Part shown: piece after piece, positions 49,536 to 63,800 of the stretch
How the letters are laid out: each line of letters begins with the position of its first letter
How positions within the stretch are numbered: the stretch's first letter is position 1
DNA from: Xestospongia muta
Taxonomy: Eukaryota > Porifera > Demospongiae > Haplosclerida > Petrosiidae
Direction of reading: 5' to 3'
Assembly: GCA_963693285.1 (NCBI GenBank)
Contig: OY848919.1
Location: forward strand, 10,039,461-10,103,460
Length of the DNA stretch: 64,000 nucleotides
Notes under the pieces: model-generated
What the model was told of the DNA's origin: nothing
The model's database searches: none
Seen by the model: only the letters and a program-made list of their open reading frames with translations
Translations under genes and position numbers: made by a program

Positions 49536-52500
49536 TTATTATAATTCTTCAAATTGCATGATACAATACCTTTGTATATTTATTGGAAAATCAGTGTAAA
49601 ATCAGTTAATCATTAGAAATCTGACACTTCATACATCAGTCATTGATTGTTTTGCTACAGTTTTGTTAAATGTCCTGTCATAGCTGCTATGAGTGTAGTT
49701 ATGATAATAGACAAAGTAATGTTGTGACATGTGTACACTCCCTCTCACATATACACTAGTATATAATAATGTATTAATGTATCATTTTAGTCTTACATTA
49801 ACTTCAGTTGATTTCTATATTGTATATAAAAAAACAGACTCAATTTATTTAGATGTAAACATCATATACTCTAATCTATGAAGGAGGATACACTATCCAT
49901 ACTGTTCATAGTGTTGATTTGTTTATTATCATAATTTAACTCACTAATCAGTTGTTGTGATGATTATAATATGTATGCATACCTAGCATACATAATTGGT
50001 TAATTTTAGTAAAATATTTTAGCAATTACAACACAATATGTTAATAATAGAGGAAAGATCATTTTTATAGTTTGTCAATATTCAATTGATGTAGTAAATA
50101 TAATATAATTATATAGATGTAGTGATTATTACATTATGAGAGTGTCTTACTAATACATCCATGTAAACACTGCCATATTTGGTAATCCCCAGTTTTGCTA
50201 TATATTATGTCATTTCTCTCTCTTTTTTTCTCTCTGCATCTCTATCTTTCTCCGTCTCTCTCTCACACCAGATTTGGTGTCTTTTATACAGTTGTTACTA
50301 GTATTATATAAATATAATATGACTCAAAAGATTCCAATTCACTGAGCAAACATATTTAGTCAGGTCATTTCATATAGAGTGTGGTTTTACTTATTTCTCA
50401 ATAATTGTTTTGTTTTGTTCTGTTGTTATTTATTTCTTTTTCTATTGACAGTATTGAGTGTAGCATTTGGTTACTGATCTGTAATAATGTTCTTGTGTTA
50501 GCACAATTAATAAATATTTGCTTCTATCTGCATTTAAAGTGTAATTAGTAAATTTGATTTCCACTGCTTCAATTACTGTACTTTAAGTATTAGGTGTAAC
50601 ATACTTTGGCATAATTATTATCATCACTTAATAAAGGAGTTAACACATAATAGCTTTAATGTTGATGAATTGACAAAACAATTAACAATAATAATTCGTA
50701 CTTAGCTAAGCTATTGATTAATCAAATTCATTCTTTATTAGTCCATCTATCCACTACTTTAATCCTTAATTAGTATGATAATAACCTAGTTTGCCTAATC
50801 CATTTATAACTACTCTATTTTTGATGCTAATAGCAAATTTGACCATTTTCACTTAATATTAATTATGAAATGCTAATAGTAGTAGTAGTGTAATTATTAA
50901 CAATAATCAATACATTAACTACGTTGTCACCTAATGAATGTTATTAGAACTTAATTATCAAGCCAAGTCATCAAGTTTAATTACACTATCTACATATCAT
51001 AAATGTTATATTATTATTCTCTTCATCATCAATCCATTATAAGTGTTTTATTTTACAGGAAGTCACAATATAGTAGTGATACTACTGATACTAATGAAGA
51101 AAGTACTAGTTCTTTTAAGATATATACAGTTTACAAAAGTACTGTAATCCTTTTATCTACTTCATCTATCTATGTGTCTATTAGCACTTGTTAGTATATG
51201 TCAATTTTTATAGACATTGAGTAATTCATTCATTTATTTGTCCATTTTATCTGCTGTCAATCCATTCATTTATTCATTTATCTATTATATCCAGTTTAAA
51301 TGTAAGTCAGGATACAACTTCTGATATAATGAAGTACTCAATGAGACATTATATGGCATTGCCTGCTCAATTAGTGATCAATTCATACTTAAGTTATGAT
51401 AAACTGGTCTTTTTAAAGAAATTATAGAATAAAAAGAATTTTATCTTGGTATATTACCAACTTTTTGAATATAATATGATTCAAATATTTTCATTTTCCA
51501 TGAAGACAGTACTACGTATCCACATTGTTATTGAACACAGTGTATAAAAACAAATTGTGATCTATAGTGGATCCAGAGCACAGCTTTTTGTGCTAAAATT
51601 ACATACATTTATTTTGTTGAAGTTTTGGGCAGAGGGGTAATTGATATGAAAGGACATTTCAGACTTTATATTTGTCTGGACAACCAATACTAAAAATCAA
51701 TAAACAAAACCAAGCTATATATAGAATACAACAACCAATCAAAATACATATAAGGAGTCCATAACAACAGCCAATGAGTTAGCTGGAATAGAGTCCTTGA
51801 CAGATCATAATTTTTTTGAAGCAAGCAAGTTATTATAATTCTTCAAATTGCATGATACAATACCTTTGTATTTTTATTGGAAAATCAGTGTAAAATCAGT
51901 TAATCTGACACTGCATGCATCAGTCATTGATTGTTTTGCTACAGTTTTGATAAATGTCCTGTCATAGCTGCTATGAGTGTAGTTATGATAATAGACAAAG
52001 TAATGTTGTGACATGGGTACATTCTCTCTCACATATAAACTAGTATATAATAATGTATTATTTTAGCCTTACATTAACTTCAGTTGATTTCTATATTGTA
52101 TATATAAAAACAGACTCAATTTATTTAGATGTAAACATCATATACTCTAATCTATGAAGGAGGATACACTATCGATACTGTTCATAGTGTTGATTTGTTT
52201 ATTATCAAAATTTAACTCACTAATCAGCTGTTGTGATGATTGTAATATGTATTCATACCTAGCATACATAATTGGTTAATTTTAGTAAAATCATTTTAGC
52301 AATTACAACACAATATGTTAATAATAGAGAAAAATATACTTTTATAGTTTGTCAATATTCAATTGATGCAAATATAATATAATTATATAGATGTAGTGAT
52401 TATTACATTATGAGAGGTCTTACTAATACATCTATGTAAACACTGCCATATTTGGTAATCCCCAGTTTTGTTGTATATTATGTCATGTCTCTTTCTTTTT

Positions 52501-55500
52501 TCTCTCTCTGCATCTCTACCTTTCTCTGTCTCTCTCTCACACCAGATTTGGTGTCTTTTATACAGTTGTTACTAGTATTATATAGATATAATATGACTCA
52601 AAAGATTCCAATTCACTGAGCAAACATATTTAGTCAGGCCATTTATATAGAGTGTGGTTTTACTCATTTCTCAATAATTGTTTTGTTTTGTTCTGTCGTT
52701 ATTTATTTCTTTTTTCTATTGACAGTATTGAGTGTAACATTTGGTTACTGATCTGTAATAATGTTCTTGTGTTAGCACAATTAATAAATATTTGCTTCTA
52801 TCTGCATTTAAAGTGTAATTAGTAAATTTGATTTCCACTGCTTCAATTACTGTACTTTAAGTATTAGGTGTAACATACTTTGGCATAATTATTATCATCA
52901 CTTAATAAAGGAGTTAACACATAATAGCTTTAATGTTGATGAATTGACAAAAGCATTAACAATAATAATTCGTACTTAGCTAAGCTACTGATTAATCAAA
53001 TTCATTCTTTGTTAGTCCATCTATCCACTACTTTAATCCTTAATTAGTATGATAATAACCTAGTTTGCCTAATCCATTTATAACTACTCTATTTTTGATG
53101 CTAATAGCAAATTTACCCATTTTCACTTAATATTAATTATAAAATGTTAATAGTAGTAGTAGTAGTAGTGTAATTATTAACAATAATCATTACAATTAGC
53201 TACATTGTCACCTAATGAATGTTATTAGAAATTAATTAATAAGCCAAGTCATCAAGTTTGATTACACTATCTACATATCATAAATGTTATATTATTATTC
53301 TCTTCATCATCAATCCATTATAAGTGTTTTATTTTACAAGAAGTCACAATGTACTAGTGATACTACTGATACTAATTAAGAAAGTACTAGTTCTTTTAAG
53401 ATATATACAGTTTACAAAAGTACTGTAATCCTTTTATCTACTTCATCTATCTATGTGTCTATTAGCACTTGTTAGTATATGTCAATTTTTATAGACATTG
53501 AATAATTCATTCATCTATTTGTCCATTTTATCTGCTGTCAATCCATTCATTTATTCATTTATCTATTATATACAGTTTAAAGTTAAGTCAGGATACAACT
53601 TCTGACATAATGAAGTACTCAATGAGACATTATATGGCATTGCCTGCTCAATTAGTGATCAATTCATACTTAAGTTATGATAAACTGGACTTTTTAAAGT
53701 AATTGTAGAACAAAAATAATTTTATCTTGGTATATTACCACCTTTTGAATATAATATGATTCAAATATTTTCATTTTCCATGAAGACAGTACTACGTATC
53801 CAGATTGATATTGAACACAGTGTATGGAAACATATTGTGAACTATAGTGGATCCAGAGCACAGCTTTTTGTGTTAAAATAACATACATTTATTTTGTTTA
53901 AGTCTTAGGTAGAGGGGTAATCGATATGAAAGGACATTTCAGACTTTATATTTGTCTGGACAACCAATATTGAATCAATAAACAAAACCAAGCTATATAT
54001 AGAATACAAGAACCAATCAAAATACATCTAAGGAGTCCATAACAACAGCCAATGAGTTAGCTGGAATTGAGTCCTTGACAGATCATAATTTTTTTGAAGC
54101 AAGCAAGTTATTTTAATTCTTCAAATCGCATGATATAATACCTTTGTATTTTTATTGGAAAAACAGTGTATAATCAGTTAATCATTAGAAATCTGACACT
54201 GCATGCATCAGTCATTGATTGTTTTGCTACAGTTTTGTTAAATGTCCTGTCATAGCTGCTATGAGTGTAGTTATGATAATAGACAAAGTAAAGTTGTGAC
54301 ATAGGTACATTCCCTCTCACATATACACTAGTATATAATAATGTATTATTTTAGCCTTACATTAACTTCAGTTGATTTCTATATTGTATATATAAAAACA
54401 GACTCAATTTATTTAGATGTAAACATCATATACTCTAATCTATGAAGGAGGATACACCATCCATACTGTTCATAGTGTTGGTTTGTTTATTATCAAAATT
54501 TAACTCACTAATCAGCTGTTGTGATGATTGTAATATGTATTCATACCTAGCATACATAATTAGTTAATTTTAGTAAAATCATTTTAGCAATTACAACACA
54601 ATATGTTAATAATAGAGGAAAATATATTTTTATAGTTTGTCAATATTCAATTGATGTAGTAAATATAATATAATTATATAAATGTAGTGATTATTACATT
54701 ATGAGAGTGTCTTACTAATACATCCATGTAAACACTGCCATATTTGGTAATCCCCAGTTTTGTTGTATATTATGTCATGTCTCTTTCTTTTTTCTCTCTC
54801 TGCATCTCTATCTTTCTCTGTCTCTCTCTCACACCAGATTTGGTGTCTTTTATACAGTTTTTACTAGTATTATATAGATATAATATGACTCAAAAGATTC
54901 CAATTCACTGAGCAAACATATTTTAGTCAGGCCATTTCATATAGAGTGTGGTTTTACTCATTTCATAATTGTTTTGTTTTGATCTGTTGTTATTTATTCC
55001 TTTTTTTTATTGACAGTATTGAGTGTAGCATTTGGTTACTGATATGTAATAATGTTCTTGTGTTAGTACAATTAATAAATATTTGCTTCTATCTGCATTT
55101 AAAGTGTAATTAGTAAATTTGTTTTCCACTGCTACACTTACAGTATTTTAAGTATTAGGTGTAACATACTTTGGCATAATTATTATCATCACTTAATAAA
55201 GGAGTTAACACATAATAATTCTAATGTTGATGAATTAACAACAGCATTAACAATAATAATTCGTACTTAGCTAAGCTACTGATTAATCAAATTCATTCTT
55301 TGTTAGTCCATCTATCCACTACTTTAATCCTTAATTAGTATGATAATAACCTAGTTTGCCTAATCCATAACTACTCTATTTTTGACATTAATATCAAATT
55401 TGACCATTTTCGCTTAATATTAATTATGAAATGTTAATAGTAGTAGTAGTAGTAGTGTAATTATTAACAATAATCATTACAATTAGCTACATTGTCACCT

Positions 55501-56385
55501 AATGAATGTTATTAGAAATTAATTAATAAGCCAAGTCATCAAGTTTAATTACACTATCTACATATCATAAATGTTATATTATTATTCTCTTCATCATCAA
55601 TCCATTATAAGTGTTTTATTTTACAGGAAGTCACAATATAGTAGTGATACTACTGATACTAATGAAGAAAGTACTAGTTCTTTTAAGATATATACAGTTT
55701 ACAAAAGTACTGTAATCCTTTTATCTACTTCATCTATCTATGTGTCTATTAGCACTTGTTAGTATATGTCAATTTTAATAGACATTGAGTAATTCATTCA
55801 TTTATTTGTCCATTTTATCTGCTGTCAATCCATTCATTTATTCATTTATCTATTATATACAGTTTAAAGTTAAGTCAGAATACAACTTCTGACATAATGA
55901 AGTACTCAATGAGACATTATATGGCATTGCCTGCTCAATTAGTGATCAATTCATACTTAAGTTATGATAAACTGGACTTTTTAAAGTAATTGTAGAATAA
56001 AAAGAATTTTATCTTGGTATATTACCACCTATTGAATAATATATGATTCAAATATTTTCATTTTCCATGAAGACAGTACTACGTATCCACATTGATATTG
56101 AACACAGTGTATGGAAACACATTGTAAACTATAGTGGATCCAGAGCACAGCTTTTTGTGTTAAAATAACATATATTTATTTTGTTTAAGTCTTAGGCAGA
56201 GGGGTAATTGATATGAAAGGACATTTCAGACTTTATATTTGTCTGGACAACCAATATTGAATCAATAAACAAAACCAAGCTATATATAGAATACAAGAAC
56301 CAATCAAAATACATCTAAGGAGTCCATAACAACAGGCAATGAGTTAGCTGGAATAGAGTCCTTGACAGATCATAAATGGTTGAAG
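49536..56385. repeat. Three tandem ~2.28-kb non-coding units
   Basis: Units start at about 49536, 51830 and 54108 with TTATTWTAATTCTTCAAAT (periods 2294 and 2278) and are very similar throughout. Each holds a pyrimidine-rich tract (TCTCTCTCTCACACC), a variable (TAG)n run and an exon-like piece after TTTTACAG (YSSDTTDTNEESTSSFKIYT) at about 51060 and 55630. The same piece in the middle unit (about 53340) has a TAA and a changed acceptor. No complete gene is present. It may be a duplicated 3' end or regulatory segment. Confidence 0.85.
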
Positions 56386-57859
56386 TGAACAAGATTTTTT
56401 CTATATTCTAACTGGAGATTTAATCAGTAGACACGGTAGACACACATGAAGTCTTAGGTTATTATTCACCCTCTAGTTAGCTAGTAACATAGAGCATCCC
56501 ACTGTTAAAATTAACCATGACAGCACCTCAATGGTAACCAGAGGTAGCCAGGCTTATCCATATATAGGTATGTGGCTTTCCTTTAAATAATTGTTCAAAT
56601 TGGCTGTTGCTATGGACTACTTAGATATATTTTGATTGATTATTGTATTGTATATATAGCTATATTTAGTTTATTGATTTTAGTATTGATTGTTCAGTCA
56701 AATATAAAATCTGAAATGTCTTTTTGTATCTATTACCACATTGTCAAAGACTTTTCAACAATAATTATTGAAAGGAAAGCTACGTAGCTATATATGCTAT
56801 ATTTATACTTATCATAGGTGGATGAGGCACTTATATTTTGGGGGGGGCTCACACCATAACTATGTGATGAATATGCAGACACGAATGTACCATAATGCAG
56901 AAACTATGTTTGATATAATCACAATCAGTAATACGAACATTAATTTAAAATGTACCAAAGTATTTCCTTTGTTCGTCATTTACCATGACAAATTTCTTAG
57001 CTATTTCAACAAGATCACGATCATTATATAGTTATGCATTTGTGTACATGAAGGAGCAAACAATTGTTAAGCCATTTTTCTGTCATTGTGGCCTGCACAT
57101 ATGTCAAAACGTTTGACAGTTTCATCAACACCAATAAGATTAACTTAGAATTTTTTTATGGGGTAAGTAGCAAGCAATAAAACTTTGGGGGGTGTGCCCC
57201 CTCTTTCTAAATATTGGGGGCTCTAGCCCCCTCCCCCCCCAACTTCACCCTCCTATACTTAAACATAACCATTTTTATCAATTTGAGTGTATATAGAAAT
57301 AGAAAAAAATTCAAATATTGTAAACAAAAATCTAAAATATTTATAAAAAGAAATAGCAAAGGTTAATGAAGAAGTATGAATTAGTGTTGAAAATTGAGGA
57401 TAAGTATCTCGCAACTCTGTTCATGGGGCAACTCTGAGAACGTATGTACGTATAATATATCTCCTCATATATAAGTGAGACTGGTATATAATTTCATTGC
57501 TACAAAAGGACAGAAGTTATATACTAGCTAATGGATATTTTGGTTAGACGAAGAATTATCTTAGTGTTCAAAAGAGCTGAGAAGAATCAGTATCTTTCAG
57601 ATTTGGAATGACTAGAACATTAGTGAGGTACTTAGGCAATTTAAAAAAAAACATTTTTCTGATGACCTTGTCAAGGTATCTAATTAGTTACAGAGCAATG
57701 GGTTCGAGCAATGCTACATACATCATCCAAAACTGACGTATGAGTAGACGAAACATATAAGTCTTAACAAATAAAATGCGCCATCTTGAATTCTGGCTTA
57801 TCTATAATACAAACTTCCGGTATTGTCGAGACTGCTTCTGTACGAAGACGACAACAGTG
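56386..57859. other. Intergenic region with G/C-homopolymer pair
   Basis: Contains a run of nine G at about 56840 and C-rich tracts at 57184-57255 (GCCCCCTCCCCCCCCAAC) in inverted arrangement, possibly a decayed short transposon. Otherwise no gene is recognised. Confidence 0.4.
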
Positions 57860-60800
57860 ATGGCTGAAGAGCAAAAGTTCTCTGTTTTCTTCCTTCTTAT
57901 AATTCTCTTGGGTTATTCAGTTCACTCTACACATGGTAAGTGTCTATATTTTCCCTGTAATTACCTCATTCAACCTGCTGTCTCAGTAATGACAATATAA
58001 CTACAGTTAGTTTAGTGTTGAACAAGCTATTTACAAGATCTTATGGCGACTTGTATGTACACTTATAAATTTTCCCTTTTTGTTTTAAGAATATTCATTC
58101 CACTACTCTGTCAAATTGTATTAGAATTTTCCTATTGTTTTAAATGAAAGCACACATTTTTGCAGACTAAGCAGTATATATTTATATTATTTTTGCAAGT
58201 TGTGATATTTATCATTGAAGTAGTTTAGAATGCGGCTACTGAATTTTATCAATCCATTTATGAACAATGCTAATGGAATCCAAACATATCCTTTTTTATA
58301 TAGCCAGTCTAATAGAGGATTGAGTTATATCACTACAAAATCCTGTAATGAAAATAGCAAATTATTAAAGCCAAAATTATTAAAGCCATTACTACAGTTT
58401 ATAACCAAAAATAGCTATTAAGTCCATAATTTATTGTAGTTACTGAAACCAACATATGAATATATATATATAATTATACATATATATATATAAAATTATA
58501 AATGTGGCATACCCCATGAGCTTTAAATCATTTTACTAACAGGCATTTTCCTTAGGATATGACAAAGCAGTTTTAACATTTCATTGTAGCTTTTAAACCA
58601 ACATATACATTTCATATATAAATTATAAATGAGACACATTCCATGAGCATTAAGATCATATTACCATCATGTTATTGATAAACATTTCCTTAGGACATGA
58701 CAAAACAGTATTAATATTGCATTGTAGCTTTTAAACCAACATATAGATTTCATAGATAAATTATAAATGGGACACACCCTATGAGCATTAAGATCATATT
58801 ACCATCATGTTATTGAAAAACATTTCCTTAGGACATGACAAAACAGTATTAATATTGCATTGTAGCTTTTAAAGTAGTTACACATATCACCATGCAAATC
58901 AAATCACCATCATAATTATTATTATTGAATTTAAGATTGATTTATAGTATAATGCAGTATTGTTTTGTTTATGTATTATTAACTAATAGCAAACCTGCAT
59001 TTAGTGAGATTATAAAACATGCAGTTACATCATTACATCTTATTTATTTATACAATTTTTATTTTTGTACTATCCTTTCAAATTGCTCCATTTCAGGTAA
59101 TTAAATAACTTATACACCTCTCTAAGGCTATGTTTTTTAGGTTATAGTTTTTTTAGGTTATAGCAATCAATTTGACTGTAATTACCTATAATGTCTAAAC
59201 CTAGAAAATTGCTAGCCTAACTTATTTCTCTTTACTCAACACATTACCACAATAACCACAAATCTAAAAGAATGAGATGGGGTGGGCACTTGCACGGGGG
59301 ATTGACATTTTCCTTTAAGGACAAAAATAAGGGGGTGGGTGTTTACACAGAGGTGGGCGCTTGCTCAGGGAACTACGGTATTGCCTTAACTTTACAAATT
59401 AGTAATTTTTAATGACAAACATACAACACAAACACCAATATGAAAATTTGTATTTTACACAACTCATGATTGCTTGTATATGGAAGACAATACTCCTGAA
59501 AGCGAGAAACCGGCAATAACTAAGATTTAAAGAATTAATTTCATGAATGTTGAGTGGACCTTGCAAACTTCATTGTAATTGTAAACTCAAGCTCGTCAAT
59601 GTGGCATTCTTCTCTCAAAACTGGTGTAACCACATCAAAGCTTGACGATCAGTCTAAATAATGAAAGGGCGTCATAAAAAGTAGACTCAAAGTGTTTGAT
59701 GGCAAGTATAATGGCTAAACACTCCTTCTCAATAGTTGAATAAGACCTCTCTCTAGGCAAAAGTTTCTAGATAAAATAGGCTATTGGTTGATCTTGTTCT
59801 TCCCTTTGGCTCAAAACAGCTCTTACTCCAACTCCTGAAGCATCTGTTTGAAGAATGAAAGTCCGAGTAAAATCAGGGTTCCTCATTAGTGGTGTTAATA
59901 CCAACGTTTGTTTCAATTTTTTAAAAGCTAATTTGATCCTATCATTTCATTCCACTTGCCCCAGTAGGTTCTTCTTTGTCAGTTCAGTTAGTGGTTCTGC
60001 AATTGTAGCATAATCTTTATCAAACCATCTATAGTATCCAGTCATCCCAAGGAAAGTCCTCATTCCTTTCTTGGTGTTCGTTCGAGACATTTCTGCCACA
60101 ACTTGTACTTTACTCTCTTCCAGTCTAACCACTTCTTTTCAATCCTGTACCCAATGTAAGTACAATCCTCTGTAGCAAAACTACAGTTTTTCAGTTTCAC
60201 TGTTAAGCCTGCGTCTTTAGTCATTTGAAAACCCATTCAGGTGTCTGAGATGATCCTCCCAATTATTACTGTATATAACAGTCATATCAGGCATTGTCAC
60301 AAATTGATAAAATCCTCGTGGGTTATTGAAAGGCTATCTTCTGTCAGTGTTCAGGGTGCATGGGTACCTGCCAATACCCTTTAACAAAGTCTAATGTTGT
60401 GATAAAATCAGCATTTCCAGTCTTGTTCAATAACTCCTTGACCGGGGCATAGGGTATGCATCAAATTTGGTAATCTTGTTTAGCTTACGGTAGTCCACAC
60501 AAAGCAGTACTCTTCTGTTCTTTTTTTGCAACAATGACAAGTGGTGAAGCCCATTTGCTCTTTGACTTCATAGGTAGTTCCTCACGAGTCTCTAGGGGTC
60601 CATAATCAGTAAACCAGCCCTTCCATCCATCTAAGTCGAGTTAGATCCTCTTGTTGTATCCATCTCTGAATTTCAGGATCCTTCTCCTGTCCCATTTTCA
60701 GCTGGATTGTGTTAATAATAATATCTTGCTCTCTTGTTCCTTCGTAGGTTATATCTCTCCTTTCTGTTCTGATTTTATGAATCCTTGACTTATTCAACTG

Positions 60801-63800
60801 TTCAAATATGTCTTCCTCAAATGGAAATTCTGTTGCAATTTCTACCCGTCCATTGGTCTCTTCGTCAACATCTTCCTTTTCTAATGTCTTCTCTTCCTCT
60901 GAATTGTCCTTCTGCTGCATCTCATCCTACCTCTGTGCCTTCCCTCTGCATTTTGTTGTCTTTATGTGCTTGAGTCAACAACATCTTCTTAGCTCACATT
61001 ATGACTATAAATGCTGTCCAATCCTCCTCCACCTGGATCTCATTGTCTTTTGACAACTGATGTAGCAACTCCAACCGCTCCTTCTGTGGTAGATCCTTCA
61101 CCATTTATGGTATATCTCTCACAAAAAGTACGTCTTCTGCTAAGTCCTGGACTACTGCTGCTTTCACATCATATTCTTCACCATCAATTCTCGCCCTTAT
61201 GGTTGCTAGTGGGTATTCACCGAAAGCTTTATTTCCAAAAGCAACAGTGATAGATTCCTCTCCTATTTCTTCCTCTGACATCACATTCCTGTCAAGTACT
61301 GTCTGTGATCTTCCACTGTCAATGTGTATCCTCTAAAATGATTGCCCATTGGCCTCTACCCTCTCCAAAGAATCTGGTCTTTTCGCTCTTTTCTTGTAAC
61401 ATAGAGTCTTCTCCGTGCAATTCTTGGCCAATTGTCCTTCTTGGTATACTTAAAACAAACCATATCAGATAATGGCTTCTTCTCCCTCAAAGCTTGAGTA
61501 GACCCTCCGTTTCTCCTCCATTGGTGAGGTGAATCCTTAATAAGTGTAGTCCTAGGTGTGTGATGATACCTGGGTTTCTTGCTGTTTTCAGTCGTAGGTC
61601 AGCTGTTTACTGAATTGAATGCCTCTACCAGTTCAGCCGCCTTAGCTAGTGTCTATGGTTAACTTGATACCATGAAGATTCTTAGCTCCTGGGGTAACCC
61701 ATTGACAAACTGATCCACAGCAATCTTATCCAGAATTCTGTCCACTCCTTCCTCAGATGGAAACCATCTCTTCATTAGTTTCATCCCCTTGGCTATCAAT
61801 TCAGCTGGTTCTTCATCTTTCATCCTGGGCAAGTGCTGGAAATTGTCGTCAGCATCTTTCTGAATTAATGTTTTAATGTTCCAAAATAGCTTTTTTTCTC
61901 CATTAGAGCCTGTAGTGGGTCCAAGATTTGTGTAAACAGTCCTTGCTTTGCCATTGAGTAATGGGGTAAGACATAGCACCAATTCAGTCTCCTTCACCTT
62001 CTGAATTCCCACGATTCCTTCAAAGACTTTTAGAAAATCTTGAATATCCTCCTTTTCTTGATAAGATGTTATCTTAAGATGAGCACTGCTTTTTTCCCGT
62101 TCCTTGATTGGTACCTTCATTGCCTCCATCTGTTCCATATGCTGCTTGTGCATTATTCGAATCTTCTCCTGGTGCTCCTTGTACTGCTGTTGTCTCAATT
62201 CTTTTTCCCATTGACATCGTTTTTTTTTGTTGTCACTGACTCTCCTCCTATCAATGCTGCTGCTCCTGCTGAAATTTTGTGACTTCTGTTGAAGTTGCTG
62301 TTTGCTGTTCTATCTTGGATGCGGTTCGCTCTTTGTTGATAGTAGATCTCCTTGAGGTAGACAGTCCTTGAACTTGCCTGTAGTAGTCCTGGCAAGGTAT
62401 GTCTCTTAATGAGTATCTCAGTTGACCTCTCCTACTATCTTCAGTGTTGGATATAGAATCCTATCTGACACGTGTAGCGTGATGAACTCTCCGTGGGTTT
62501 CCTCTACGACTGTTCAAGGTATCCTACCGCTGCCACCAAATGTAACAAACTAGGCTTGACTTTAGAGCCAACAACTCAAGATAGAATAATAGTTTGACAA
62601 CTCAATGTACAAAATAACAACTGCTTAAATAGGTAAATACAGTATTCTAGAAAGTTCTGACAGGGTTGCAAGTTCCTGTTCAATGTACTAATTACATATT
62701 TTATAATTATCAGTTACAAAGTGTTTACATAACTGTTGAGGCAAGGGCTTTAGACATGCCTTTACACCAATAATAAGTAAAAACGTTTCCACGATCTTAA
62801 ACATCATCGTTGATTTTGGGGAATAATCCTCTGTTTAGAAGTAATAACTAATGTTATTAAGCCAAGTTTGCTCATCGGTATGATGATCAATTAACATCAA
62901 GGTAGAGAGTGGGACTAATGAAAGTATTACACAGAGTGTGAATAGTAAATAAAGGTGTAAATATGAAGTCCATTTTATGTACTGCGAGTAAAATAATAAG
63001 CGTTCCTTTTATATTTAAAGCTACTAAGGAGATCTTGATGTACATGCATCTAAAGCAGCAGATGCAGCATATCTTACACTGCAATTAAAATAAAATGATC
63101 TGATTGGTTAACATGGTACAAGTCAGTCGGCCTCATTAGGTACGTATTTATATAAATCTGGCCTGCTGCCATTGGTATATAAATTTTACTTTGCAATGCA
63201 TAGATATATACTTTTGTCACAATAATAATAGTCTGTAGTAAAATTTGTGGTTATAGATCTGGAATAGTATAAGTAAGACATGATACGACTTAAAAAGTAC
63301 AACAACATAATTATAATATCATTTTGCTATTAACAATATGCATAAACTCAATTACTTTTTGATCAATACATTATTTCCTGTAAAGCAAATGAACATTTCA
63401 AATTGATAGTAACTAAACAAACTTTTATATCAGTTTAATTGTACAACTGTTCATTATACTGATTTAATATAATAATAAGAATAAGATCACAAATATTGAA
63501 AGCATGCTATGTTAATAGAGTTTATACACATAGATTAAGATAAGTATGTGATTTATACGCCAATATTTTATATAATAGAATGTATTATCTAATAAAAATT
63601 GCTATGTTATGTTGTGGGCATTCACTAGGTAAACAATGATAGAGTAAACTATAAAAATCCTTATGAAAGATCAAATTTAAATGCCTTTATAATACTGTAG
63701 CTTTAACAAATGGAGCCATAAGACTGTCACGTAATGGGTATACATCATCATCCTATTATTATGGTATTGTGAGGGTCTATTACAATAATGGATGGGGTAA

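Noticed and set aside
51003..55762. Identical 63-codon open frames in units 1 and 3 of the 2.28-kb array as separate genes
   Set aside because: They start in non-coding repeat sequence, the copy in unit 2 is broken, and no upstream exon was found; kept only as an exon-like segment.
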